Shown here: positions 44,559-56,265 of the stretch, in pieces
How positions within the stretch are numbered: position 1 is the first letter of the stretch
Layout: each line of letters starts with the position of its first letter
Origin: Closterium sp. Naga37s-1
Lineage: Eukaryota > Streptophyta > Zygnematophyceae > Desmidiales > Closteriaceae
Assembly: GCA_947471745.1 (NCBI GenBank)
Contig: CANJKZ010000527.1
Coordinates: 441,501-505,500 of the forward strand
Reading direction: 5' to 3'
DNA: 64,000 nucleotides
Notes under the pieces: model-generated
Told to the model about the DNA's origin: nothing
The model's database searches: none
Seen by the model: the letters and a program-made list of their open reading frames with translations, nothing else
Translations under genes and position numbers: made by a program

Positions 44559-46221
44559 GTTGGGCATACCGTATCTTTCGCCGCACTTTGTGTAAATAGC
44601 TTGGGCAGAGTGATACAGGGTTCTTTCGCCATCCTGGATTATGCACTAGATGTGTATGTTACTATTCCTTGAAGAATCCCACCTATTATTCTATTCTATT
44701 ATCCCACCTATTATCCAGGTTATACTTGCAGCAAGCTTTTAGGAAAGTAGTACCTTAAAGTAGCCTTAGAGTTCATTGTTTTGCACCGCGACGCAACGAA
44801 TTAGACCATAACGTACAAAAGACGGACGAGGTGGATTCTTCGTGATCCCACCCACCTCACCTCAGCCCCCATCGCAGATATGATTGATCGGCTCGGGGGT
44901 AGGTGCCCCTTGCTGCCAAGCCAACGAACCGCGTTTGGCTTCGTGCAACGTGTTTGCGTCATTGGCTTCTTTTGTTCCGAACCTATTTTTGCGGGCCATT
45001 TTCAACGGTATTCAACTTATGCCAGTGCGATTATGCAGATGCATACAATAGACGGCCGTAGGGGAAAGAGGGCCCGCGGTACCTGTTATCTGCCCGCGGT
45101 CAGAAAAAACTAAACCCCGTCTTGATGGCATGCGACTGGGGGAGCCTCAACCCTAAACACGGGTAACCGCATGGTTTTGCCGGCAGGCCGACATTTTTCC
45201 CTGAACCGTCTATTGCATGCATTTGCAAACTTGCACTAGGAAAATCTGCATGCAGTAGGTAAAAGCCGTATTTTTGCCCTTCATGCCCCCGAACGCAGAC
45301 TTCGCAGGGGGCATAACGGGTTGGGCGACAACGACGTCTCGTTGGGAAAGCTGTGATTCGGTGCGATGGGCGCGACGCGACGCGTAAATTGCGCTAGGCC
45401 GTACAAACACGGACGGTGCCGAAAAAGATGCTCCTTTCTTGCCCGTTTCTTCCTTGGAGTGTACTGTACTGTATCTGCCCTGCATTTGTGTCTGCACGGA
45501 ATGAAAACGTTTAGTGTGTAAAATTTGGTTTGGTTGCGTTGATAGCTAGCAACCACATCACCAACACACCTCCACCCACCCTCCCTGCACGACCCACCCC
45601 AGCTGTAGCTGGTGAAGTTGGCATCACATTCACACCACATCACACACAGACGCTTTCCTTTCTATCCTGCCACTCCCAAGGTTCTCAGGAACCGTGATCC
45701 GTGAATTTCCCGGACGGCTGTCACTGGATAGAGTGTGACTTCTGGCAGTCGCCTTGGCCTAGCCGAACTGACTGACTAGTCGTCCACTCCTGTCGACTCC
45801 TGCTGTTAGTTGTCTTGGCCGTCGTCGCACATGCTGCTATTGTGCTTCCAGGTTCTCGTTATTAGTTGTCCGCCGACAGGAATTCGCAAGGCGTTGCGCG
45901 GGGGCTTGTTAGCTTCTGGACGGTTACTCGAGATAACTCAGTGTGAAGCAGACTTGTACTGGGTCGCAGTGGATCACACCGCCTCGTTACTACACGCACC
46001 GATATCGTAATAGCAATAGACATCCTGCGTTACCCTCGTCCTGATTCAATCTCACCGTCGTATCCTTTTCACCTCGTCGCACGCTATTTGCTGACACTAG
46101 CCTCGAGGCGCCTCAGGAATAACCCCGTCGCGTGCTACAGCCGCTCACTCTATTCTCAAGGCGCCGCGGAACTAACCTCATTGCTTGCTACAACCGCCCA
46201 GCCGGGAGCAGCGGAGCCGCA
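44559..46221. promoter_or_regulatory. Intergenic region upstream of the PA-TM-RING gene
   Basis: About 1.7 kb. At 46100-46117 CTCGAGGCGCCTCAGG contains a GAGGCGCCTC palindrome. It sits in a segment duplicated just downstream: AACCCCGTCGCGTGCTACAG near 46120 versus AACCTCATTGCTTGCTACAA near 46174. The rest shows no gene or RNA that I can support. Confidence 0.5.
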
Positions 46222-48865
46222 ATGCCGAAGCCCCGCGAACCCCGCCTCCCCTCCGCGCGCCGTCTCGCGCCCCCCAGCTCCGCCAACCCCGCTCCTCCGC
46301 CGCTCCCCCGATGCCATTCCCGCGGCTTGCGCAATCTCCCTCGCGGCCTGCGCAGTCTCCCCCTCCCCCTGCTGCTGCTCGTCGCGCTGCTCCGCCTCGC
46401 GCCCGTCGCCGCGGGTCTCCTGCGCCTCAAGTCGCCACAGCAGCTCGGCTACTCCTTCGCCTCCACTGACGCCGACTTCGGTAAGCTCTTCGACATCGGC
46501 CTCCATGCGCTGCCAGAGCAAGGGGAGGTTGGCCGCCTAGTATAGGCCCTCCCTCCCTCCCTCGCCTTGCCCCCATCACTCGTCCCCTCTTCCCTCTCCG
46601 GCCCCACTTGCCTCTCCCTTTCCACCTCCACGTTCCCCTCCTCCCCGCCCCGATCCTTGCCCCTCCCTCGCTCCCTGCCTTCGCCTCGCCACCGCGCGCC
46701 CTCCTTCTGTCTCGACTCACCATTGATGTTTTTTTGCCTAACTCTTCCATTCTGCTGCTCTCACTCCGTTGCACTCCCTCATACTCCTCCTTACTCCCTC
46801 GTACTCCTCTTCAGGCCCCGTCATCCCGTTCAGCGGCCTCTGGGGACGGCTGTATCCGACGCTACCCGCCAACGCATGCCAGCCAATTCAGAACCGCGTG
46901 CCGCCCGGCACCGTCCAGTTCGCGCTGATCGCGCGCGGAGACTGCTCCTTCGGGCGGAAGGTGCAGAACGCGCAATTTGCGGGCTTTGCTGCGGCCGTCG
47001 TGTACAATAACGAATCCAACCAAGTCCTCGCTATAAGTAAGTGATCACTATTCTCACACAACTTGCGTTGCTTGTCCCTTCACCTTCACTAGCAAACCCC
47101 TCGCATCCTCTGCGTTTCCCCGTTGCCGTCCATTGCCCCAGTTCGCCCTTTTCCCAGTTTCCGAAGTCCCCCATTGCGCCATGGCCTAGATCCCCCAATG
47201 ACCCATTTCCGACTCTCTGCCTCCCTTCACTCCCCAATTCTTCCACCTTCCCCTCCACCCCTCCCCGCCTTTTCCCAGTGACGGAGAACCAGCGCACGGG
47301 CATCGTGATTCCCTCCGCCTTCATCTCTCTAGAAGACACATCCACCCTGTGATACATGATACATCTGAGTAACTCAAACGTCCCCATCCCCCCCTCCCCT
47401 CCCCTACCCCTGTTACCCCCGCCCCCCGTCCCCCCTGCTTTCCCCCCTCCCCCCCCCCCCCCCCCGGATTCCCCCAGTGACGGAGAATCAGCGCATGGGC
47501 ATAACAATCCCCTCCGCCTTCATCTCGCTAGAAGACGCATCCACCATTCTCTCGGTCATACAGCCCTACCCTGAGTCCATAGCCATCCTCTACCCCGCAC
47601 AGCCCTACTACACCACCTCTGCCTACTCCTGGTCCTTTATCATCTGGATCTCCTCCCTCCTTGCCATAGGCATAATGCTCCTCGCGTTTCTCTGCGTCTG
47701 CCGGTATAGGATTCGGAATGCGGTGGCGGGAGCGGCGGCAGAGGCGGGGGTTAGTCCGGCTTTTCTGCCCATTCAGCTGACCGCTTCGCCGGCGAAAATG
47801 ACTTTGGAGGAGGTTATGGCGCTGCCCGAGAAAACTTTTCTGGGGCTGCCGAGTCTCAAACGGGCAGATGCTGGAAAGAAGGACGGCAGCAGCAGCAAGG
47901 GGGATGGTGGTGAAGGGGTTGAAAAGGAGGAGGCTGACAGGAAGGAAGAGGCTGAAAAAGCAGATGGGAGTAGTCAGGAGAAACTCAAGGGGAAGCATCA
48001 GGCAGATATTGTGATAAAAACGGAAGGGCGGAGGCCCTCGTGTGACTATATCCAACGGGGAGACGTGGATTTGGGTGGCTTTCCTGGTGTGGAGCTGAGT
48101 CGGCAGAGCAGTGTGCGAAGCAGAGTGTCTTTCCGCAGTGCAGAGGGAGAGGAGGAGGAAGGGGATGGGGAGGAGGAGGTGATTTACAGAAGCACGTGGG
48201 AGACATGTGCGATTTGCCTGGAGGACTATGAGTGTGGGGACCGGCTGAGAGTCCTGCCATGCAGTCACGGTAAGTGTTGCTAAGATGAGGAGGTGGAAAG
48301 AACGACAGTGCTTTGTACAAAGAGGGGGACCGGGTTACTACCCAATGTCATACTCACAGTTGATTCTCCTTCCTTTCCTTGCTTCTGCTCCCATGTCATC
48401 TTGCACCAGAGACCCTCTCATTCATCACTTCATGCTTTCGTAACGTTTTTTTTGTGTGTGTGTGTTTTTTTTTTCCTTGTCACCCATTTCTTCCCCCGTG
48501 CAGAGTTCCACACCGAGTGCGTGGACGAGTGGCTTACAACCCGACAGCCCTTCTGCCCTGTCTGCAAGCGCATCGCTCGAACCCCGAAGAAAACACCCGA
48601 AGCAGAGGCAACCGCCTTATCTGCCTCCTCGTCATCATCCTCGTCGACAAATGATTTGGAGATGGCAAGTGATATCCAGCTCTTGTCACACGCATCTTCT
48701 GAATCCACCATTCAAGAGGCGAGTGTTCACAGATCGAGCGCTGGGGTTCAAGTGCAAGGTTCAGCAACGCAGGCTCGGCAAGGCCACCCGGAGGATGACA
48801 ATATAAGGATAAGTTTGGAAGTTCAAGCAAGTGCGCAACCACTTGTTGCTGCACCTGCACACTAG
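46222..48865 (+). CDS. PA-TM-RING protein (RMR-type membrane RING-H2 protein)
   Basis: Four exons, 46222-46480, 46815-47036, 47478-48269 and 48504-48865, join to 544 aa. A Leu-rich stretch, LPLPLLLLVALLRLAPVAAG, is a signal sequence after an Arg/Pro-rich start. A protease-associated domain follows (about 87-200): FALIARGDCSFGRKVQNAQ, AAVVYNN, TIPSAFISLEDA. The membrane segment is about 212-235 (WSFIIWISSLLAIGIMLLAF). A charged cytosolic linker leads to a RING-H2 domain with Cys404, Cys407, Cys422, His424, His427, Cys430, Cys442 and Cys445. The exon 3/4 junction supplies the Glu between the two histidine blocks (CSHEFHTEC), which supports the splice site. Family members are endomembrane E3 ligases or, in plants, vacuolar sorting receptors (RMR). 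The tail is Ser/Gln-rich. Which role applies here is not visible. Confidence 0.9.
47277..47351 (+). pseudogene. PA-TM-RING exon 3 shard
   Basis: A copy of the first about 75 bases of exon 3 (TENQRTGIVIPSAFISLEDT) with its CCCAG acceptor. It ends in a TGA just where similarity stops, 200 bp before the complete exon. Confidence 0.85.
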
Positions 48866-49447
48866 TGAAATAGTTACCGTACTATATTTAAATCGTAACA
48901 CCTGTTTTTTTTGCAACCGGAAAGGCATTTTGTTTGATTTCATTTCGGCTTTACTTCGACAAAGACCAAGAAGTTAGAGAAGCTGGGGTAGGAGGGTAAG
49001 CTCTAGAAAGTGCATATTCTTTTCATTCAATGTTACGTTTCTCAGAGAAAGTTGGCTCAAAGGGTGCTCAGGACATGATTGTAAAGAATCGCAGACATCC
49101 AGAAGGACAAGCTGGCAACCCGGAAATCCAGGCGCCCTGCCACGTTTGCTGGTTCTCTCATCCCATCTGTTCGCCAATGTCTATGCAGCCTTGGCATTTA
49201 CGACATTGTTCGATTCGCCACCCTGTCGCAAACAGCGACAATCTCAAGAGAATAACCGTTCATTCCTCTCGCCTCCCTTTCTTGCCCCATCGCCATCTCC
49301 AATTTCAAATCCCAAGGCAAACGAGCACCATTTCACCAGCCTTTTCAATCTTCTTCCTGGTTTCCCTTTCTGGTGCTGTCTTCTCCTGTTTGAAGACTAG
49401 ACTAGGGTTCGTTCCCTGTGCGTGATTGTCTCTATACAGCGATAAGA
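48866..49447. promoter_or_regulatory. Intergenic region before the ABCG gene
   Basis: About 580 bp holding the 3' flank of the RING gene and the ABCG promoter. No motif I can defend and no gene. Confidence 0.4.
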
Positions 49448-52400
49448 ATGGTTCCCTGGGGTTTCATTGTCAGTGTCGCGGCTTACGCTGCATTCCCTCA
49501 GCACCGCACGATAATTGTCGCGGTTAGTGCTGTCGGAAGCCTGGTGCGCGGCGGTAAGAAGAAGGGAAAGGCTGTGCGACATAAGTCGTTTGTCGCCGGC
49601 GACCCCGACCGTGGCGTGAAGCTTGAATGGAGCGACATCACGTGCCAGCTCCTTGATAAGAAGGGAGAAGAGGTACGACAATGTCAGTTTAGAAAACAGA
49701 GTGTCTTGAGACAGCTCAGTCACATTCGGACATGGCTGGCAACCTCTTGAAATTATTCGACCAAGCCTGCTTTCTAGATATATTTAAGGTCACTGACCTT
49801 AATAATAGAGTCCCAATCAATGGCTGGTGACGAAGTTGCTGAACGGTTTAAATGGCAGAGCGAGGCCCGGTCGCCTGCTGGCCATCATGGACCCGTCGGT
49901 GTCCGGCAAGACAGACACTGCTGTCCGAGGATCCTTAGAATGACCCTGTTGCTCTTTACCCGCAGGTGAAGAAGCTGTTGGACGGGCTGAATGGCAGCGC
50001 GAGGTCCGGTCGCCTGCTGGCGATCATGGGACCGTCGGGGTCCGGCAAGACGACGCTGCTCAACACCCTGGCCGGCCAGCTGCCTAAGAGCAGCAAGATC
50101 GCGCTCTACGGATCCATCCGCGCTAATGGCATCCCCATCGCGGACTCATGGCACAAGTGAGCTCTTTCAGTCCGACGCATGCACTGCTATCCACCTTTGC
50201 GCTCGAAAGACGCAGAATGGGCCTTGAGTGGTTTGCTTCAGCAGCTGTTTCTCGCAACGTGCAGCGCCTTGATAAATCTTCGGTCAGAAACCCCTGCGAA
50301 CGCCGACGCCTACGATCGTAGTACCCCTACGCAGATTTGCGCCTGAGTCTTTGCCCTTTTTTTTTCCTCCACGGTCTACCCGGAATGCAGGCAGGTGTAC
50401 GTCCGGCAGGAGGACATTTTCTTCTCACAGCTGACGGTGCGGGAGACGCTGGTGACGGCCGCGAAGCTGCAGCTGCCGTCGTCCATGTCGGACGCGGAGA
50501 AGGAGCAGCACGTGGAGGAGCTGCTGCAGCACCTGGGGCTGGTGAGTCTTATGCTGCCTATCGTATGAACGAGGAAAAAATGGACGTGAGATGTTTCAAA
50601 ATACGAGGAGAAGGAACAGCACGTGGAGGAGCTGCTGCAGCACCTGGGGCTGGTGAGTCTTATGCTGCCTATCGTATGGACGAGGAAAAAATGGACGTGA
50701 GATGTTTCAAAATACGAGGAGAAGGAACAGCACGTGGAGGAGCTGCTGCAGCACCTGGGGCTGGTGAGTTATTATTGGATGTTGGCTGTTGTATGGAGAA
50801 TATGGATGAGAATTTTTATACATCATGACGAGAAGGAGCAGCACGCAAAGGGGTGCTGCAGTTGCTACACCTGAGCCTCCAGGCTCAGGCTGTGACTGAT
50901 CAGAATCAGCCAGTCAAAATGAAGTCGTCAAAACCAGTGAGTGCCAGCCAGTGGGAGACGACGAAAACCGACCTGATTCCCATCAAGCCGGCCCCTCCCA
51001 TCCCTCCCCTCCATGCAGGTGAACGCGGCGGGCACAATAGTGGGCGACAACAAGACGCGCGGCATCAGCGGGGGCGAGAAGAAGCGGCTGTCCATCGCGT
51101 GCGAGCTGCTGGGCAACCCGTCCGTGGTGTTTGCAGACGAGCCCACCACGGGGCTGGACGCGTACCAGGCGGAGAAGGTCATGCAGACGCTGAAAGACCT
51201 TGCTACGGAGGGCCGCACCGTCATCTGCAGGTGAGCGCTGCCTGCGTTGAGAGGGGACTGCAGGGAGTGAGGGTGTGGCATGAGGGTATTCGCGGACGAG
51301 CCCACCACGGGGCTGGACGCGTAGCAGGCGGAGAAGGTCATGCAGACGCTCAAGGACCTTGCTACGGAGGGCCGCACTATTATTTGCATAGGAGGGCGTG
51401 AATTGTGAGGGGATTGTGGGGAAATGGAGAGAGAGTGCTGTTCCCTTTTCAAATCCGCCTCTCCTTACTCTCGTCCTCTCCCTTCCTCCATCGCCCCGCC
51501 CCTTCCAGCCCACCCCTTCCCCCTTGAAGCATTCATCTCTCCTTTTTCACATTCTCTTATGCCCTCCCTTCTTTCATCTGATCTGCAATCTAAACCCCCC
51601 GCCTTCCCCTCTCCCCCTCCCGCCCTCGTCCATCCACCAGTATCCATCAGCCACGTGGCAGCGTGTTTGACATGTTTGATGACATCATGGTGGTTGCGGG
51701 CGGCAAGCTTGTCTACTCGGGGCCGGCAGGGGACGCGTGTCTTGAGTACTTCAAGGACCAGGGGTGAGTGTGAGGGTGCAGGTGGGTGGGGGAGGAGTGG
51801 GGGAGAGGGACTGGGGAGTGGTCTACTCGGGGCCGGCAGGCAACACATGCCTGGGGCACTTTAAGAACCAGGGGTGAGAGGAGATTGAGCTGAGAGGGAA
51901 GGAGAGGGAGGAAGGGTTGAGCAAGCTCGTCTACTCGGGGCTTGCTGGGGGCACTTGCCTGGACCACTTCAAGAACCAGGGGTGAGAGGAGTAGAGAGGA
52001 GGATGAAGTGGAAATGCAGGGGGGAAACGAGAGGGGGAGACGAGGTGGGAGTCGTATACTCGGGGCCGGCAGGGGACACGTGCTTGAGCACTTCAAGAAC
52101 CAGGGGTGAGTGTGAGGGTGCATTGGGAAGCGGAGAGAGTGAAAGAAAGTGGGGCCTAGTGGTTTACTCAGGGCTGGAGGAAGGCAGGGGGCACGTGCCT
52201 CGAGTACTTCAAGAACCAGGGGTGAGTGAAGGATCAGTGCAAAACCTGGCAGAAACCGGGAGGGAGCTCAATGAATTAACGATAGAAATTCTTCAGTTCA
52301 ACTCAATGCAAAAGATGAGAAAAAAAAAGGGGGGGGGGGGGGGGGGTGAAGGGGCGATTTTTTTTTTCTCCAGTTCACCCTGCAAAAGAGAGCCCTGCCT

Positions 52401-55400
52401 GCAGAGCTCCAGTTACTCCTCCACCTATCAACTCAAATTCTTCTGTTCCACCTCTATCCTCCAAACCCTACGTTAATCCCCCCCTCCCCCGTCTTCTTCA
52501 GCCACAGGTGCTCGCTGCACTCCAACCCAGCAAAGCTCATCGCTTGGTCTACTTGAATTATGTCAAATGCTCCTTTCTCCTGATTTTCCTACCCCTCTCC
52601 CCCACACTCTCCCAACCTCCTGCCCCGTCCCCATCCTGCATGCACGAGTGTACACTGCACTCCAACCCAGCAGAGTTCCTATCAGACCTGGTCGGCACGG
52701 CACAGACCACTCCTCTCCCGACACGGAGGCCCGTTGTGAGACGTCTCAAACCCACACCCTTCCCCCGTTTTCCCCCTCACCCCTCCCTCCTTCCCAGCCA
52801 CGAGTGTCCACTGCACTCCAACCCAGCAGAGTTCCTCTCAGACCTGGTCGGCACCGATCACACCTCTCCCGACGTTGTGAGATGCCTCTCTAATCTCCCC
52901 TCCTCTACCCCTCGCCCCTTCCCCCACCGCCCCACACACCTTCTCCAGCCACGAGTGTCCACTGCACTCCAACCCAGCAGAGTTCCTCTCAGACCTGGTC
53001 GGCACGGACCACTCCTCTCCCGACACCGAGGCGCAGTCCGCCGCCCGCATCAACCGCCTCATCCAAGCCTTCGCCGCCCACTCCGCCGCCCAAACCGGCA
53101 GCAGCGCCGCCCTGGCAGTCTCCTCCGCCCTCCAGTCCAGCCTAGGAGATGACGACGAGGAGGGGGAGGCGGGACAGGAGCCGAAGCGGAAGCTTGGGCT
53201 GACAGCAGCCAAGGCAGATGCAGACGGGGTGGGCTTCTGGCAGCAGTTCCGTATCCTCTTAGTCCGAGCGTGGCGCCAAACCACTCGCGACCGCGCCACC
53301 AACGTGGTCCGAGCCATGATGAACCTCACCTCAGCAGCCATTTTCGGGTCCATCTTCTGGCGCATGGGCTTCGGGCAAACCACCATCCAGGACCGCATGG
53401 GACTCCTCCAAGTTGCGGCGATCAACACAGCCATGGCTTCCATCACCAAGACGCTGAATGTGTTCCCGAAAGAGCGGCAGATAGTGGAGAGGGAGAGGGC
53501 CAAGGGGGCGTATGCGGTGGGGCCGTATTTTCTGTCCAAGCTGGTCGCTGAGCTGCCGGTGACGGCGTTTTTCCCCGCGCTGTTCTCGCTGGTGTGCTAC
53601 CCGATGACCGGTCTGCACCGCACTATTCCCAGGTGAGTGAGAGGCACGGTGCCGGCCCGTTCAGTGGAGAGGGAGAGGGCCAAGGGAGCGTATGCGGTGG
53701 GCCCGTATTTTCTGTCCAAGCTTGTCGCTGAGCTTCCCGTGACGGCGTTTTTCCCTTGCGCTGTTCTCGCTGGTGTGCTACCCCATGACCGGTCTGCACC
53801 GCACTATTCCCAGGTGAGAGACACGATGCCAGCCGTTGATTGCACCCGCCGTCCCTACACCCGCCGTTCCTCTAGTTCCTGGGAGCCACCACAGTCGAGT
53901 CATTCACATCATCAGCCATGGGCCTCACAGTGGGGTGCCTCGCCCCCACCACAGCAATCCCTCACCTCCCCTGCCCCCTCCGTTCCCTCCACCACCCCAA
54001 CCCACTTCTCCCCCGTCTCCCGCCTTCCATCCCTGCAGGTTCCTCAAGTTCACGGGAGCCACAACGGTCGAGTCCTTCACCTCCTCAGCCATGGGGCTCA
54101 CAGTGGGGTGCATGATGCATTGCCCCCACAGCAGTCCCTCATTCTCCCCCCAAACGCCCCCCTCCCCATCCATGCTTGCAGGTTCCTCAAGTTCATGGGA
54201 GCCACAACGGTCGAGTCCTTCACATCGTCAGCCATGGGGCTCACAGTGGGGTGCATCGCCCCCACCACCGAAGCAGCCATGGCGCTCGGCCCCTCCATCA
54301 TGACTTCTTCATTGTCTTCGGAGGGTACTACGTCAACGCCGAGAACACGCCTGCTATTTTCCGCTGGATCCCCAACGCCTCCCTTATCCGCTGGTCAGTA
54401 CTCATCCAGTGATTTAACTCATGGCCCTGAGCCCTCTACCCATCCATAATGACCGTGTTCATCGTGTTTGGAGGAGGGTACTACGTCAACCCCGACAACA
54501 CGCCAGTTATCTTCCGCTGGATCCCCAACACCTCCCTCATCCGCTGGTGAGTAATTTACACTCAAACAAACTGGTTTTTACAATCATCCATCCATCCATC
54601 CACCCTTCCATCATGACCGTGTTACATTGTCTTTGGAGCCGTCAACCCGGACAACACACCAGTTATCTTCCGCTGGATCCCCAACCCAACACCTCACTTA
54701 TTCGCTGGTAAGTAGCTCTACCCTTTAAAGCCCTGGCCCCGTCTCCCCTCCAACATGTCCTTTAAAGCCCTGTGTTCAAAATCTTATACTTTTGAGGCGC
54801 CTCAAAACAATTCCCTACACCTTCCCCAACGCCCTTCCATTCTCACCCTTCCCTTCCCCCTCTCTCCTTCCCACCAGGGGCTTTGAGGCACTGTGTGTGA
54901 ACGAGTTTGACGGGCTCACATTCGAGGCCAGCAAGCCCACACACCTTCTCATCCCCCTCTCTCCTTCCCACCCCCTTACCTTCCCACGCCCTTCCCTCCT
55001 CACCAGGGGATTCGAGGCGCTGTGTGTGAACGAGTTTGACGGGCTCACATTCGAGGCGACCAAGCCCACGGATCTGAGCACGGGCAAGCAAGTGCTGGAG
55101 CGCCTCTCCTTCTCCGATAGCTCCGTGGCCAAATCCGTGCGCAAGGAGGTGCAGATCATGCTCGGCTGGTACTGGGTGTTGGCTCGGCTTACCAAACCCA
55201 CGCTCCTTCTCCTCCCCCTCTCTCCCTCCCACGCCCTTCCCTTTCCCCTCTCTCCTTCCCTCGCCCTTTCCCACTCCCTCCCCACCACCAGGGGCTTTGA
55301 GGCACTGTGTGTGAACGAGTTCGACGGGCTCACATTCGAGGCGACCAAGCCGACAGACCTGAGCACGGGCAAGCAGGTGCTGGAGCGCCTCTCCTTCTCC

Positions 55401-55802
55401 GATAGCTCCGTGGCAAAATCCGTGCGCAAGGAGGTGCAGATCATGCTCGGCTGGTACTGGGCGTCTGCTTACCTGCTCCGGAAAAAGACCCCCGAGTTTA
55501 CCAAGCTGCTGCCGGTGTCTAAGCTGCAGGGGGAGGTGGTGGGTGGGTCCGGTGGGGGCGTTGAGGAGGGGGCGAGTGTGAAGAGCAGTGTGGTTATAGA
55601 GGAGGTGGTTGAAGCGAAGGAGGAGAGTGTGGTGGCGACGGAAGAGGTGACAGCAACGACAGTTACCACCACCAGCAGCACCACCACTACCAGCACCACA
55701 GTCACCACTGCTGCTACCACCGCTGCTACCGCTGTTGTTACTGAGTCGGCCAGTGTGGAGGTTGAAACCACTGAAGAGGAATTTGTGGAGGCTGAATCGT
55801 AG
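49448..55802 (+). CDS. ABCG half transporter, ABCG7-like, with one frameshift in exon 7
   Basis: An ATP-driven membrane exporter subunit of the ABCG (white-brown) family, which works as a dimer. Exons: 49448-49672, 49966-50156, 50391-50541, 51019-51230, 51641-51763, 52949-53632, 54182-54393 and 55292-55802 (about 769 aa if one missing base is allowed). The ATPase domain comes first: Walker A GPSGSGKT (97-104), signature ISGGE (205-209), Walker [13 protein letters not shown], and SIHQPRGS with the switch His. The membrane half has [59 protein letters not shown] and [26 protein letters not shown] and [16 protein letters not shown] match plant ABCG7. In exon 7, after PSIMT one base is missing relative to the copy at 54450, shifting the frame. 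The tail is a Thr-rich acidic extension. Substrate unknown. Confidence 0.9.
49825..50855 (+). pseudogene. ABCG exon 2 and exon 3 shards
   Basis: A decayed exon 2 copy at 49833-49930 has a broken Walker A (DPSVSGKT). Exon 3 end copies ([15 protein letters not shown] plus donor) lie at about 50605-50652 and 50728-50763, with a remnant at 50828. Each of the first two is preceded by GTGAGATGTTTCAAAATAC, a degenerate member of the TTTTGAG palindrome family. Confidence 0.82.
51285..52230 (+). pseudogene. ABCG exon 4 and exon 5 shards
   Basis: At 51285-51394 is a copy of Walker B to TEGRT with a TAG in place of a Tyr codon. Four copies of the exon 5 end (VYSGPAG-TCL-HFKNQG then GTGAG) lie at about 51820-51875, 51925-51985, 52048-52108 and 52165-52226, about 60-65 bases each. 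Confidence 0.82.
52495..52885 (+). pseudogene. ABCG exon 6 shards ending at palindromes
   Basis: Three 5' copies of exon 6 ([19 protein letters not shown]) at about 52503-52545, 52640-52735 and 52797-52872. The second stops at GTTGTGAGACGTCTCAAAC (TGAGACGTCTCA at 52737-52748). The third stops at GTTGTGAGATGCCTC, a mutated form of the same element. Confidence 0.85.
53640..54715 (+). pseudogene. ABCG exon 6 end and exon 7 shards
   Basis: A copy of the exon 6 end at 53664-53813 has a one-base frameshift in FFP-ALFS. 5' copies of exon 7 ([20 protein letters not shown]) lie at about 53870-53960 and 54039-54120. 3' copies ([20 protein letters not shown]) lie at 54432-54547, which keeps the open frame missing from exon 7, and at 54608-54710, which is deleted. 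Confidence 0.83.
54790..54807. repeat. Palindrome TTTTGAGGCGCCTCAAAA
   Basis: Perfect 18-bp palindrome identical to that at 17791-17808 in another gene. It is preceded by a short direct duplication (CCTTTAAAGCCCTG at 54721 and 54760) and followed by exon 8 shards. Confidence 0.94.
54879..55180 (+). pseudogene. ABCG exon 8 shards
   Basis: Copies of exon 8 start at 54879 ([20 protein letters not shown], truncated) and 55007 (to [10 protein letters not shown]). Both have CACCAG acceptors. All three copies, including the final exon, share one open frame, because the intervening introns are free of stops and keep phase. Confidence 0.85.
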
Positions 55803-56265
55803 AATAGGTGACGGAAGAAGTGAAGACCGAGAGAACGACGACTACTACCACCACCAACCACCAGCACCATGATTACCACTGCTATCACCACTGCTGCCAG
55901 CCACCACTGATGCCACTATGGTTTCTACTGAGTCGGCAAGTGTGGAGGTGGAAACCACCGAAGGCTGAATCGTAAAAAATCCTGGTGAAACTTGTGATGT
56001 TCTTCCTGTCGATGTAGTACCGTACTGTAGATGCAAAAGTATTGCTGTTAGACATTCTGTAAGCCTATCAGAATTCTCTTGGATTGCAATACGAAATTGC
56101 TTGTGAGCTGCTCATGTTATCAGGAGTACACTGTATCATACAACTCTATATCCTAGCTGTGCTGTAAAATTCAGAGGGGGAGCCAGGTGTCCTGCATGCA
56201 TTGATAGAATACCGAATTGAGTTTCTCGCATCATTTGAAATGTTCCAATCAAACTGAACAGGGAT
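55803..56265. other. 3' region with a duplicated ABCG tail
   Basis: At 55806-55970 is a decayed second copy of the end of exon 8 (Thr codon-rich stretch, then TGAGTCGGCAAGTGTGGAGG), ending in GCTGAATCGTAA. The remainder holds no recognisable gene. Confidence 0.7.
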
